Below, piece after piece: positions 1-8,076 of a stretch of DNA of 38,675 nucleotides; within the stretch, counting starts at the first letter, position 1, and each line of letters begins with the position of its first letter. Location of the stretch: assembly GCA_023431405.1 (NCBI GenBank), contig JAEYVZ010000098.1:1-38675 (forward strand), read 5' to 3'. A program made the position numbers and the translations under genes. The notes beneath the pieces were generated by a model that saw only the letters and a list, made by a program, of their open reading frames with translations, was not told the DNA's origin and made no database searches. Origin of the DNA: Actinomycetes bacterium (GTDB lineage: Bacteria; Actinomycetota; Actinomycetes; Actinomycetales; Microbacteriaceae).

Positions 1-959
1 CGCCGGCGCCTTCGGCTGCCGAGTCCGCACCCGAGCCTGCCGCGCCCGCCGCGGCGGCTTCGGGCGGCCGCCTGTTCGCGAGCCCGCTCGTGCGCAAGAT
101 CGCCCGCGAACGCGGCGTCGACCTGACCGGCATCGCCGGCACCGGCCCGAACGGACGCATCGTTCGCCGCGACCTCGATGCCGTGCTCGCACAGCCGGCC
201 CCTCAGGAGGCAGGCACCCCGGCCGCCGCGGCCACAGCCACCGCCGCCGCTGCCCCCGCCGCTGCCGCTCCCGGGGCGGGCTACACCGACGTGCCGCACA
301 CCGGCATGCGCCGCGCGATCGCCCGCCGCCTCACCGAGAGCACCAACACGGTGCCGCACTTCTTCCTCTCTGCCGACTGCATCGTCGACGAGGTGCTGGA
401 GCTGCGCGCCCGTGTCAACGAGCGCTCCGACGTCAAGATCTCCGTGAACGACTTCGTGCTGAAGGCGGTCGCCGCGGCGATGGTCGATGTGCCCGAGGCG
501 AACGCGATCTGGACCGACGAGGCCACCCGTCGCTTCACCGGCGTCGACATCGGTGTCGCGGTGTCGATCCCCGGCGGGCTCGTCACGCCCGTCGTGCGGG
601 GAGTGGAGAGCCTCACCCTGAGCGCGATCAGCCGCTCCGTGCGTGACCTCGCCGAGCGCGCCCGGGCGGGCCGCATCAAGCAGCAGGAGCTCGAAGGCGG
701 CTCGTTCGCCGTGTCGAACCTCGGCATGTACGGCACGTCGCGGTTCTCGGCCATCATCAACCCGCCCCACTCCGGGATCCTCGCGGTGGGGGCGGCGGAG
801 AAGCGCCCGGTCGTCGGCGCCGACGGTGAGCTCACCACGGCGACGGTCATGACCGTCACGCTGTCGGCCGACCATCGCGTGCTCGACGGCGCCCTCGCGG
901 CGCAGTGGCTCGCGGCTTTCACCGAACGCATCCAGCACCCCCTGTCGCTGCTCGTGTAG
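1..959 (+). CDS. 2-oxo-acid dehydrogenase E2 acyltransferase (5' end outside window)
   Basis: This is the C-terminal part of a dihydrolipoamide acyltransferase, the core subunit that moves an acyl group from lipoamide to CoA in a 2-oxo-acid dehydrogenase complex. The frame is open to the left edge, so the lipoyl domain lies outside the window. Visible in order are an Ala/Pro linker, a peripheral-subunit-binding domain (SPLVRKIARERGVDL onward, ending near GRIVRRDLDAV), a second Ala/Pro linker, and the catalytic domain from GMRRAIARRLTES to the end. The active-site motif DHRVLDG lies near the C terminus. The start codon cannot be seen; an internal GTG at 90 is not the true start because the binding domain extends upstream of it. 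The aldehyde dehydrogenase follows after 39 bases. The 2-oxo acid (pyruvate, branched-chain or acetoin type) cannot be told from this fragment. Confidence 0.93.
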   Translation, partial: PAPSAAESAPEPAAPAAAASGGRLFASPLVRKIARERGVDLTGIAGTGPNGRIVRRDLDAVLAQPAPQEAGTPAAAATATAAAAPAAAAPGAGYTDVPHTGMRRAIARRLTESTNTVPHFFLSADCIVDEVLELRARVNERSDVKISVNDFVLKAVAAAMVDVPEANAIWTDEATRRFTGVDIGVAVSIPGGLVTPVVRGVESLTLSAISRSVRDLAERARAGRIKQQELEGGSFAVSNLGMYGTSRFSAIINPPHSGILAVGAAEKRPVVGADGELTTATVMTVTLSADHRVLDGALAAQWLAAFTERIQHPLSLLV

Positions 960-998
960 CGACGATCTTCCTCACCTCGACGGCAAAGGCGCACGATC

Positions 999-2516
999 GT
1001 GACATCCCTCTCCTCCTCCGAGACCGGCTTCGACCTGCACGCCCCGCTGACGCGCGAGCGATGGTCGTCGTTCATCGACGGCGTGTTCGTCGAGGCGGAG
1101 GGAGACACGTTCGACGTGCACGAGCCGGCCACCGGCGCCGTGCTGGCCACGGTCGAGGCCGCCGACGACGCCACGGTCGACCGTGCCGTCGCGTCGTCGG
1201 CGGCAGCCCAACGCGAGTGGGGGGCGATGTCGCCCCGCGAGCGTGGTGCCGTGCTCCGGCAGGTGGCAGAGCGCATCCGCGCCCACGCCGACGAGCTCGC
1301 GACCCTCGAGGCGCGCGAGGTCGGGAAGCCGCGGCGGGACGCAGGCCGCTTCGACGTCTCCTTCAGCCACGCGGCGTTCGACTACTTCGCGGGCCTCGCC
1401 GACACCCTGCACGGCGAGATCCTCGACCAGGGACCGATCGAGGCACGCATCGTGCCCGAGCCGTACGGCGTGGTCGCGGCGATCCTCCCCTTCAACTGGC
1501 CGCCGATCCACTTCGCGAAGAAGTGCGCACCGGCCCTCGCCGCCGGGAACGCGGTCATCATCAAGCCCGGCGAGCAGGCTCCGCTGACAGTCCTGCGCCT
1601 CGTCGAGATCGCGAACGAGGTGCTCCCGGCCGGTGTCCTCAACGCCGTCACCGGAATGTCTGCCGGTGCGGCCCTCGCGGGGCACCGTGGGGTGCAGCGC
1701 ATCACGTTCACCGGGGCCACGGCCACAGGACGGAAGGTGCTGCGCTCAGCGGCGGAGAACCTCACCTTCGCGACCATGGAGCTCGGCGGCAAGAACGCCC
1801 TCATCGTCCTCGAAGACGCTGACGTCGCACAGGCTGTCGACGTCGCCATCGAGGGCATGTTCTACAACCAGGGCGAGGCGTGCACCTCGACCGCGCGCAT
1901 CCTCGTTCACGACGCGGTCTACGACGCGTTCGTCGAGGCGTTCTGTGCCAAGGCGACCGCGCTCGTCGTCGGTGACGGGCTCGACTCCGCGACCGACATC
2001 GGTCCGATGGTCGATGCTCGCCAGCGCGACCGCGTGCTCGCCTACCTCGACACCGCCCTCGCCGAGGGTGCACGCATCGCCGCGCAGGGGACGATCCCCG
2101 ACGACCCTGCTCTGGCCGGCGGATACTGGGTCGCCCCCACCGTGCTGGTCGACGTGACGCCCGACTCCACGTTCGGTCAGGAGGAGGTCTTCGGGCCCAT
2201 CGCGGGCATCATGCGGTTCACCGACGAAGATGAGGCGATCCGCATCGCCAACGACACCGACTACGGCCTGACCGCCGCGATCTGCACCCGCGACGAGCAG
2301 CGTGCGTGGCGGCTCGCCCACCGGCTGGAGGCGGGGATGGTGTTCGTCAACAACTACATGCGGCGCGCGTTCCTCGGCTCACCGTTCGGCGGCGTGAAGG
2401 GAAGCGGCTTCGGGCGCGAGAACGCGGCTGAGACGCTGCGGGAGTTCGTCCGCTCGAAGAACGTGCGGTTCCGCTCGGGCCGTGGTGTCGTTCCCGTCTG
2501 GCCCCCGGTCGACTGA
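999..2516 (+). CDS. NAD(P)-dependent aldehyde dehydrogenase
   Basis: This 505-residue protein belongs to the aldehyde dehydrogenase superfamily, which oxidises an aldehyde to the carboxylic acid in the cytoplasm. The dinucleotide-binding segment contains PFNWPP and FTGATATGRKV, the general base is Glu261 in ELGGKN, and the catalytic nucleophile is Cys295 in QGEACTS. Length is normal for the family. The GTG start has an AAAGG-like ribosome site about 10 bases upstream. It lies 39 bases after the E2 gene on the same strand and is probably cotranscribed with it. The next gene converges on it, and a weak inverted repeat (2520-2526 with 2549-2555) lies in the gap. The substrate is unknown. Context (dehydrogenases, LacI regulator, ABC importer) suggests one step of a catabolic pathway. 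Confidence 0.93.
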   Translation: MTSLSSSETGFDLHAPLTRERWSSFIDGVFVEAEGDTFDVHEPATGAVLATVEAADDATVDRAVASSAAAQREWGAMSPRERGAVLRQVAERIRAHADELATLEAREVGKPRRDAGRFDVSFSHAAFDYFAGLADTLHGEILDQGPIEARIVPEPYGVVAAILPFNWPPIHFAKKCAPALAAGNAVIIKPGEQAPLTVLRLVEIANEVLPAGVLNAVTGMSAGAALAGHRGVQRITFTGATATGRKVLRSAAENLTFATMELGGKNALIVLEDADVAQAVDVAIEGMFYNQGEACTSTARILVHDAVYDAFVEAFCAKATALVVGDGLDSATDIGPMVDARQRDRVLAYLDTALAEGARIAAQGTIPDDPALAGGYWVAPTVLVDVTPDSTFGQEEVFGPIAGIMRFTDEDEAIRIANDTDYGLTAAICTRDEQRAWRLAHRLEAGMVFVNNYMRRAFLGSPFGGVKGSGFGRENAAETLREFVRSKNVRFRSGRGVVPVWPPVD

Positions 2517-2565
2517 CCCCGACCGCGCGGACAGGGCTGCGTCGTTGAGCGGTCGCGGCGAGTCG

Positions 2566-3468
2566 TCAGCGGCGGGCAGCCGGTCCCGACGCGCTCGACC
2601 GCACGAGCTCGACGGCCGCCGCCAGTGCCGCCGCGTCGTGGCGTTCCGCTCGGAGGCGCGCGAGGGTGTCCAGCGCTGCGCGATCGAGGCCGCCGCCGAC
2701 GACGATCCCCGTGTCGGGAGCGCGGAGCACGTCGCGGTGACGGCGCGCAGAGGCCGGCGAGAGGCCCAGCAGGCGTTCGGCGGCATCCGTCACCAGCTCG
2801 CCGTGTCGACCCTCGACGATCTCGTCGCCCGTATCGACCAGGATCTCCGCGAGCGCGTCGGCCGCGGCGGCCCGATCCGCCGGGAGGGTGGACAGACGGC
2901 ACGTCACCGCGCCGAGGTACGACCCGAGCTCGGCGACCGCGCCGACACGGCGGCATCCGTCCTCCTCGGCGCGCAGTTCGTTCCCCGCCCCCAGGATCGT
3001 CACGTCGCACTCGCCGGCGGAGAGGGCCATGCGGCGGCGCGGGGTCGAACCGAGCGAGACCATGTCGAGCCGGTCAGGGTCGGCGCCGTGCAGCCGCAGC
3101 AGCTCGCGTGCCGCCAAGGCGAAGCCCGAGACGGGCACATCGACGCCCAGCAGCTGCGCGTCCGCCAGCTCGTCGAGGCCCGGCCGCAGCCACAGCGACA
3201 GGCCGAGTCCCCGGTCGAGAGCGGCCGTGACGGTGAGCGGGATGCGGCGGCCGAGAGGGTGCGACGCGAACCCGGCATAGAGCAGCACGTTGTCCGGGCT
3301 CGTGATGGCAAGGTCCAGGTCGCGCTGGGCGAGCGCATCGAATTGGGCGGGGGAGGAGAGCACGGCGTGCTCCTCCACCTCGAGATCCGCCTCGGCGAGC
3401 CGGCCGAGCGTGCGGGCGACATCGAGCACGACCGAACGGGTGAACGTGCCGATCTCCACGCGCGCCAT
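2566..3468 (-). CDS. Binding-protein-like (NMT1/THI5-type fold) protein without signal peptide
   Basis: The 300-residue product resembles type 2 periplasmic ligand-binding proteins: it opens with VEIGTFTRSVVL and carries the typical DLDLAITSPDNVLLYAG strand-loop segment followed by a two-lobe layout. There is no signal peptide, lipobox or membrane segment, so it should be cytoplasmic, unlike a transport binding protein. The start ATG has a G-rich stretch upstream. The gene is divergent from the MFS transporter, and the 105-base gap holds a LacI-type operator. A minus-strand TACAAT hexamer (3515-3520) lies within that operator and is a good -10 candidate for this gene. It may be a ligand sensor or an enzyme built on this fold; I cannot name a substrate. 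The fold assignment is by sequence feel and not certain. Confidence 0.75.
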   Translation of the reverse strand: MARVEIGTFTRSVVLDVARTLGRLAEADLEVEEHAVLSSPAQFDALAQRDLDLAITSPDNVLLYAGFASHPLGRRIPLTVTAALDRGLGLSLWLRPGLDELADAQLLGVDVPVSGFALAARELLRLHGADPDRLDMVSLGSTPRRRMALSAGECDVTILGAGNELRAEEDGCRRVGAVAELGSYLGAVTCRLSTLPADRAAAADALAEILVDTGDEIVEGRHGELVTDAAERLLGLSPASARRHRDVLRAPDTGIVVGGGLDRAALDTLARLRAERHDAAALAAAVELVRSSASGPAARR

Positions 3469-3506
3469 ACCGCCCCGCCTTCCTCGCCGGTCGCCCCGCT
3501 GCGAGG

Positions 3507-3520
3507 CGCAATCGATTGTA
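3507..3520. promoter_or_regulatory. Putative LacI-family operator between divergent genes
   Basis: CGCAATCGATTGTA matches the perfect palindrome at 5862-5875 in 12 of 14 positions. It lies between the binding-protein-like gene (minus) and the MFS gene (plus) and overlaps the minus-strand -10 candidate TACAAT. A central CG flanked by an inverted AAT/ATT is typical of LacI-family operators. The likely ligand is the LacI protein encoded at 4774-5799; this is an inference. Confidence 0.7.
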
Positions 3521-3572
3521 GAGTGGCGGAGCCTTCGCAGGGAAGTCTCGGGGCTGAAGGGGAGGCCACGCG

Positions 3573-4748
3573 GTGAGCGCAGCGGCGGGCGGGCGGTGGG
3601 CGCGGCTGGTCGGCGCGTCGCTCATGGTGGCGGCCTTCCTCGCCTTCTACGACCGAGCGCTCCTCGCTCCCATGATCACCGCCGCTGCGAGCGACCTGCG
3701 CACCGAACCCGCCGTCATCGCGCAGGCCGTCACCGTGTACGTGCTCACCTATGCGGGTGCCCAGGTGCCGTGGGCGGCGGTCTCGGGCAGGCTCGGGCAG
3801 ATCCGCACCCTGTCGGTCGCGTGCGGCATGGCAGCCGTCGGGGCCGCCCTGTCGGCGTTCGCGTGGGATGCCGCGTCGCTGACCATCGCCCGGGCCGTCA
3901 GCGGCGCGGCGCTGGCGGCGATCGTGCCGACGATCCTCGTGCACATCGGCGACACGATGCAGCTGCACCGCCGCGCCGTCGCGGCGGTCAACCTCGCCAC
4001 GGCGCTCTCCCTGGGAATGACCGTCGGCTCGGCGGTGTCCGCAGCCGTCGCCGAATGGTGGAACTGGCGCGCGTCGTTCGTCTCGAGCTCTCTCATCGGC
4101 GTCGTCGTGTGCGTCGTGTTCGCGGTCGCCGGTCGCTCCGCGGCTTCGCCGTCGGTCGGGTTCTGGTCGTCGTTCCCGCGCCTGGCCCGAAACCCCTGGG
4201 TGTACGTCGTCCTGATCCTCGCGGTGCTCGAGGGGGCCGTGCTGGTGGGCGTCATCAACTTCATCCCCGTCGCGCTGGAGGCCGAGGGTGTCGCGGTCAG
4301 CATCGCCGGGTTCGCGCTGGCGGCCTTCGGCATCGCGGTCGTGGCGTGGAGTGTGGTCGTCCGCCTGATCGTGCGGCGGTTTGCCGCATGGTGGCTCCTC
4401 GGCATCGGCGGCATGGCCGCGGTGGCGGCCTTCGCGGTGCTGTGGGCGCTGCCCGGGCTGGTTCCCGCGGTGGTGGCCGTCGTCCTGCTCGGCTTCGCCT
4501 GGTCGTGCGCGCACACCCAGTTGCAGACCTGGGCCACCGACGTCATGACCGGCGCGCGGCCCCTCGGGATGGCGCTGTTCGCGGTGTCGCTCTTCGGCGG
4601 CGGGGTCATCGGGTCTTCGCTGGGCGTGTGGGCGATCGCCGATTCCGCCTACGCCGCGATGTTCGCCGTCGCGTGCGGCATGTCGGCCGCTTTCGCCGTG
4701 GCCGCAGCGTCGCTCAGGCGTGTCTACCGCCCGCGCGAGGGTGTCTGA
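3573..4748 (+). CDS. MFS transporter
   Basis: This 391-residue protein of about 12 hydrophobic segments belongs to the major facilitator superfamily. The conserved loop after the second helix reads GRLGQIRTL (motif A-like), and a basic loop near the middle divides the two six-helix halves. It should sit in the cytoplasmic membrane and move a small solute by proton coupling. The GTG start has a strong ribosome site, AAGGGGAGG, 7 bases upstream. The upstream gap holds a LacI-type operator shared with the divergent gene. The lacI gene follows after 25 bases but appears to have its own promoter. The substrate is probably related to the nearby catabolic genes, but the sequence does not show it. 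Confidence 0.9.
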   Translation: MSAAAGGRWARLVGASLMVAAFLAFYDRALLAPMITAAASDLRTEPAVIAQAVTVYVLTYAGAQVPWAAVSGRLGQIRTLSVACGMAAVGAALSAFAWDAASLTIARAVSGAALAAIVPTILVHIGDTMQLHRRAVAAVNLATALSLGMTVGSAVSAAVAEWWNWRASFVSSSLIGVVVCVVFAVAGRSAASPSVGFWSSFPRLARNPWVYVVLILAVLEGAVLVGVINFIPVALEAEGVAVSIAGFALAAFGIAVVAWSVVVRLIVRRFAAWWLLGIGGMAAVAAFAVLWALPGLVPAVVAVVLLGFAWSCAHTQLQTWATDVMTGARPLGMALFAVSLFGGGVIGSSLGVWAIADSAYAAMFAVACGMSAAFAVAAASLRRVYRPREGV

Positions 4749-4761
4749 ATCCGGCATTGGC

Positions 4762-4767
4762 TAAGGT
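4762..4767 (+). promoter_or_regulatory. -10 box of leaderless lacI promoter
   Basis: TAAGGT is followed by six bases and then the ATG at 4774, with no ribosome site. The transcript should begin at or next to the start codon. No convincing -35 is seen. Confidence 0.6.
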
Positions 4768-4773
4768 CGGCTC

Positions 4774-5799
4774 ATGGCGAAACGGGTCACCCTCGACGAC
4801 GTGGCGGAGCATGCCGGAGTGCACAAGGCCACGGCATCCCGTGCCCTCAATGAGCGCACCCAGCATCAGGTGAACGCCGAGACGCTCAAGCGCGTGCGGC
4901 GCGCAGCGCGAGAGCTCGGCTACCTGCCCGATGTCGTTGCCCGGAGCCTGCGGACCGCCTCCACCCAGACGGTGGGGATCATCATCCCCGACATCATGAA
5001 CCCGATCTTCCCGCCTCTCGTGCGCGGCGTCGAAGACTTCCTGCAGCCGCGCGGCTACAGCGCGCTCATCGTCAACACCGACGGTCTCTCGCACACCGAG
5101 TCGGAGGCGTTCGACTCGCTCCTGCAGCGCCGTGTCGACGGCTTCATCCTGGCCACCGGGCGCCTCGCAGAGCAGGACTTCCTCGTGGAGGCGCGCCGGC
5201 GCGGCATCCGCATCGTCATGGCCAACCGCGACGCCGACGCGGGCTTTCCGGTCGTGATGGCCGACAATGCCGCCGGCATCGCGGAGGCCGTGCGGCATCT
5301 CGTCTCGCTCGGGCATCGCCGCATCGTGCACTTGGCCGGCCCCGACGACTTCTCCACGACCCGCACCCGTGCACGGGCCTTCACCCAGGCGACGGCAGAG
5401 GCGGCTGTCGAGGGCGAGATCGTCGCCGGCGGGCCGCTCACCGCGGAGGCGGGGGAGCGGGCCATGGACGCGCTCATCGCCCGGCCCGGGCCCCGGCCCA
5501 CCGCCATCGTCGCGGGCAACGACCTCATGGCGCTGGGGGTCATCCGCTCGATGCATGCCCATGGGCTCGAGTGCCCGCGCGACATCAGCGTCGTGGGGTT
5601 CAACGACATGCCGTTCGCCGGTGACTTCTCGCCCGCCCTCACGACCGTGCGCGTACCGCTGCGCGACATCGGCATCCAGGCGGCGCGCACGCTCCTGACG
5701 GCCATCGAGGGATCCGACGCCACGCCGCAGGAGCGCGTGACGGTCACCCTGCCGATCTCGCTGGTCGTGCGGGAGTCGACCGGGCCTGCTGCGGGCTGA
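4774..5799 (+). CDS. LacI-family transcriptional regulator
   Basis: The 341-residue protein has an N-terminal LacI helix-turn-helix (residues about 5-25, VTLDDVAEHAGVHKATASRA) and a hinge helix (YLPDVVARSLRT). A sugar-binding-protein-like effector domain follows (VGIIIPDIMNPIFPPLVRGVE, then GNDLMALGVIRSM and SVVGFNDMPF). Members usually repress nearby genes until a ligand binds. The start has no ribosome site but a -10 hexamer six bases upstream, so the message is probably leaderless. It sits between two copies of a LacI-type palindrome, one upstream of the MFS pair and one over the transcription start region of the ABC operon, so it most likely controls both. The effector is probably the imported compound, identity unknown. 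Confidence 0.95.
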   Translation: MAKRVTLDDVAEHAGVHKATASRALNERTQHQVNAETLKRVRRAARELGYLPDVVARSLRTASTQTVGIIIPDIMNPIFPPLVRGVEDFLQPRGYSALIVNTDGLSHTESEAFDSLLQRRVDGFILATGRLAEQDFLVEARRRGIRIVMANRDADAGFPVVMADNAAGIAEAVRHLVSLGHRRIVHLAGPDDFSTTRTRARAFTQATAEAAVEGEIVAGGPLTAEAGERAMDALIARPGPRPTAIVAGNDLMALGVIRSMHAHGLECPRDISVVGFNDMPFAGDFSPALTTVRVPLRDIGIQAARTLLTAIEGSDATPQERVTVTLPISLVVRESTGPAAG

Positions 5800-5828
5800 T
5801 CGCCCGGCGCCGTCTGAGCGTCCTTCCA

Positions 5829-5858
5829 TTGACATTGGATGCAATGGCGGCTTAAGAT
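5829..5858 (+). promoter_or_regulatory. Promoter of the ABC transporter-dehydrogenase operon
   Basis: A consensus -35 TTGACA (5829-5834) is separated by 18 bases from a -10 TAAGAT (5853-5858). This is the best sigma-70-type promoter in the window. The operator palindrome starts three bases after the -10 and covers the expected transcription start. The first gene starts at 5941, leaving a leader of about 75 bases. Confidence 0.85.
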
Positions 5859-5861
5859 GAG

Positions 5862-5875
5862 TGCAATCGATTGCA
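5862..5875. promoter_or_regulatory. LacI-family operator, perfect 14-bp palindrome
   Basis: TGCAATCGATTGCA is a perfect palindrome placed directly after the -10 box, where a bound repressor would block RNA polymerase. The lacI gene ends 62 bases upstream. A second copy with two mismatches lies at 3507-3520. Confidence 0.88.
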
Positions 5876-5940
5876 GAAATCGGGGCAATGGCGCCCGAAG
5901 ATTCGTGCGTCAGAGGCAACTAACAGAGAGGTTAGTTTTC

Positions 5941-7173
5941 ATGCAGAGGTCCGCTATCACACGGGTCCTGGGGGCGCTCGCCGGCGTCGCCGCGACCGCC
6001 CTCGTCCTGTCCGCGTGCGCCGCAGACGCACCCGCATCCGAGGGAACCGACGCCGGTCCCATCAGGATCGGCGCATCCCTTCCGCTCACCGGCGAGTTCA
6101 GCCAGGGAGGACTCGACACCCAGCAGGGCTACGAGGTCTGGGTCGAGCTCCAGAACGAGGCCGGAGGCCTCCTCGGACGCGACGTGGAGATCATCGTCAA
6201 AGACGACGCGACCAACCAGAACACCGTCGTGACCAACTACAACACGCTCATCGATCAGGACGGGGTCGATCTCCTGCTGGGCAGCCAGTCGTCGCTGCTC
6301 AACATCCCCGCCTCCGCCGTCGCCGAGCGCGCCGAGATGGTCTTCGTCTGCCCGTCGTGCGGTTCTCCCGACATGTACAACCGCGGTTTCGAATTCATCT
6401 TCTTCTCGCAGCAGGCCGTCGCCACCGACCAGGCGCGGGTGTTCGCGGAATGGGTGGCCGCGCTGCCCGAAGACCAGCGACCCAAGACCGCCGCGTACCC
6501 GTCGCTCGACGACCCCTTCGCCGGTCCCGTCGTCAACGGCGCCGAGGCGATCCTCTCGGCCGCCGGCATCGAGACGGTCTACAAAGACGTGTATCCGGCC
6601 ACGACGAAGAACTTCGACTCGATCGTCAACTCCATCAAGGAGGCCGACGCCGACATCATCGTTCAGGGCGCCCAGTACGAAGACGGCGTGAACTTCGTCC
6701 GCTCGCTCCTGCGCGCCGGCTACAGCCCGGAGATGCTCTACCAGTCGTCGTCGCCGACCTACGGTGCCCAGTACGTCGAGGGCGTCGGCAAGGAGAACGC
6801 GGAAGGCGTCTTCTTCTCCTCCAGCTACCACGTGGCCGCCGAGACCCCGGGAAACCCCGAGTTCGTCGCCAAGTACAAGGAGATGTTCGGCGGGGAGCCG
6901 CCGGAGGACGCCGCTGACGGCTTCGCCGCCGCGACCGTGCTGGCCGCCGCCGTCGAGGCGATCGGCTCGATGGACGACCAGCGCGCGCTCGCCGACTGGA
7001 TCCGCTCCAACGAGGTGCCCACCATCCTCGGAACGCTCAGCTGGAACGAAGACGGCAGCCCGAAGGGCGACTTCCTCGTCGGCCAGTGGCAGGACGGCGT
7101 CTCGCAGGTCGTGCTCCCCTCGGATGCCGCCACGAGCGACACCATCCTCCGCTGGAAGGGCTCGGCGTTCTGA
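5941..7173 (+). CDS. ABC transporter substrate-binding lipoprotein, branched-chain amino acid (Leu/Ile/Val) type
   Basis: The 410-residue protein has a lipoprotein signal peptide with the lipobox LSAC (Cys26), followed by a type 1 periplasmic-binding domain. IRIGASLPLTGEFSQGG is the family's first strand, and DGVDLLLGSQSSLLN and ADIIVQGAQYEDGVNFV follow. It should be anchored outside the cell membrane and deliver ligand to the permeases that follow. I chose the ATG at 5941 because it gives a proper signal peptide and has AGAGAGG about 9 bases upstream. An in-frame ATG at 5839 would overlap the promoter and operator. It is the first gene of a seven-gene operon under LacI-type control. The family takes branched-chain amino acids, amides, urea and aromatic acids; the ligand here is unknown. 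Confidence 0.93.
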   Translation: MQRSAITRVLGALAGVAATALVLSACAADAPASEGTDAGPIRIGASLPLTGEFSQGGLDTQQGYEVWVELQNEAGGLLGRDVEIIVKDDATNQNTVVTNYNTLIDQDGVDLLLGSQSSLLNIPASAVAERAEMVFVCPSCGSPDMYNRGFEFIFFSQQAVATDQARVFAEWVAALPEDQRPKTAAYPSLDDPFAGPVVNGAEAILSAAGIETVYKDVYPATTKNFDSIVNSIKEADADIIVQGAQYEDGVNFVRSLLRAGYSPEMLYQSSSPTYGAQYVEGVGKENAEGVFFSSSYHVAAETPGNPEFVAKYKEMFGGEPPEDAADGFAAATVLAAAVEAIGSMDDQRALADWIRSNEVPTILGTLSWNEDGSPKGDFLVGQWQDGVSQVVLPSDAATSDTILRWKGSAF

Positions 7174-7194
7174 TCGCCGGAGACAGGTGAACCC

Positions 7195-8076
7195 ATGATC
7201 CCCCTCGTTCAGACGCTCATCCTGGGGCTGCTCGTCGGCGCGGTGTACGCGCTGATGGCATCCGGCCTCACCCTCATCTTCGGAGTGATGCGTGTCATCA
7301 ACCTCGCCCACGGCGCCCTCGCCGTGTTCGCCGGGTTCCTCGCCTTCACCCTCTGGAGCTCGTGGGGCTGGGATCCCCTCGTGGCGATCCCGCTGCTCGT
7401 CGTCGTCATGTTCGGCATCGGCTGGCTGCTGTACGTCACGGTCATCAAGAGGGTGCGCGGGCAGCACGTCAGCATGACGGTGCTCGCCACCTTCGGGATC
7501 GCGCTCCTGCTCGAGGGGGTCATGGGTTTCATCTGGGGCAACACGTCGCACGCGGTGCGCACGCCCTACACCGACGCCTCGGTCACCATCGGACCGTTCT
7601 ACGCGCCGTCGGCGCTGCTCATCGCCGCCGCGGTCGCCGTGGTGGTGCTGGCCGTCCTCGCGGTGCTCCTCAACCGCACCTGGCTGGGGCGTGCCATCCG
7701 CGCCGCATCGGTCAATGAGAACGGCGCGCTGCTGGTGGGGGTGAGCGTCGCCACGGTGGCGGCGGCCACCTTCGCCATCGGCATCGCCACGCTCGCGGCA
7801 TCCGGAGCGATGATCAGCACGATCTACCCGTTCCTCCCGGGATCGCACTACCAGTGGATCGCCCGGCTCCTCGCGATCGTCGTGCTCGGCGGTCTCGGCA
7901 GCCTCCCCGGCGCGGTCGCCGGCGCTCTCATCATCGGTGTCACCGAGATGCTCGCCACGGCCTACGTCGGGGCGGCCTGGCCGGTCGCGGTGCCGTTCAT
8001 CGTGATCTTCATCGTCCTGCTCGTGAGGCCGCAGGGCCTCATGGGAACCCGACTGCGAGAGGATGCCGTCGCATGA
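7195..8076 (+). CDS. ABC transporter permease, LivH type
   Basis: The 293-residue membrane protein matches the LivH family of branched-chain amino acid-type importers. It opens with LILGLLVGAVYALMASGLTL, followed by the signature VMRVINLAHGALAVFAGF. It has about eight hydrophobic segments and the late motif VVLGGLGSLPGAVAGALIIG, which contacts the ATPase. It pairs with the LivM half of the next gene to form the channel. It starts 21 bases after the binding-protein gene, and its stop overlaps the next start by four bases (ATGA), indicating translational coupling. Confidence 0.94.
   Translation: MIPLVQTLILGLLVGAVYALMASGLTLIFGVMRVINLAHGALAVFAGFLAFTLWSSWGWDPLVAIPLLVVVMFGIGWLLYVTVIKRVRGQHVSMTVLATFGIALLLEGVMGFIWGNTSHAVRTPYTDASVTIGPFYAPSALLIAAAVAVVVLAVLAVLLNRTWLGRAIRAASVNENGALLVGVSVATVAAATFAIGIATLAASGAMISTIYPFLPGSHYQWIARLLAIVVLGGLGSLPGAVAGALIIGVTEMLATAYVGAAWPVAVPFIVIFIVLLVRPQGLMGTRLREDAVA

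Noticed and set aside
2520..2555. Inverted repeat as terminator between convergent genes
   Set aside because: Only seven pairs around a 22-base loop and no T-tract; too weak to list as a feature.
5839..5940. Upstream ATG for the binding lipoprotein
   Set aside because: It would place coding sequence over the promoter and operator and spoil the lipoprotein signal, which begins cleanly at 5941.
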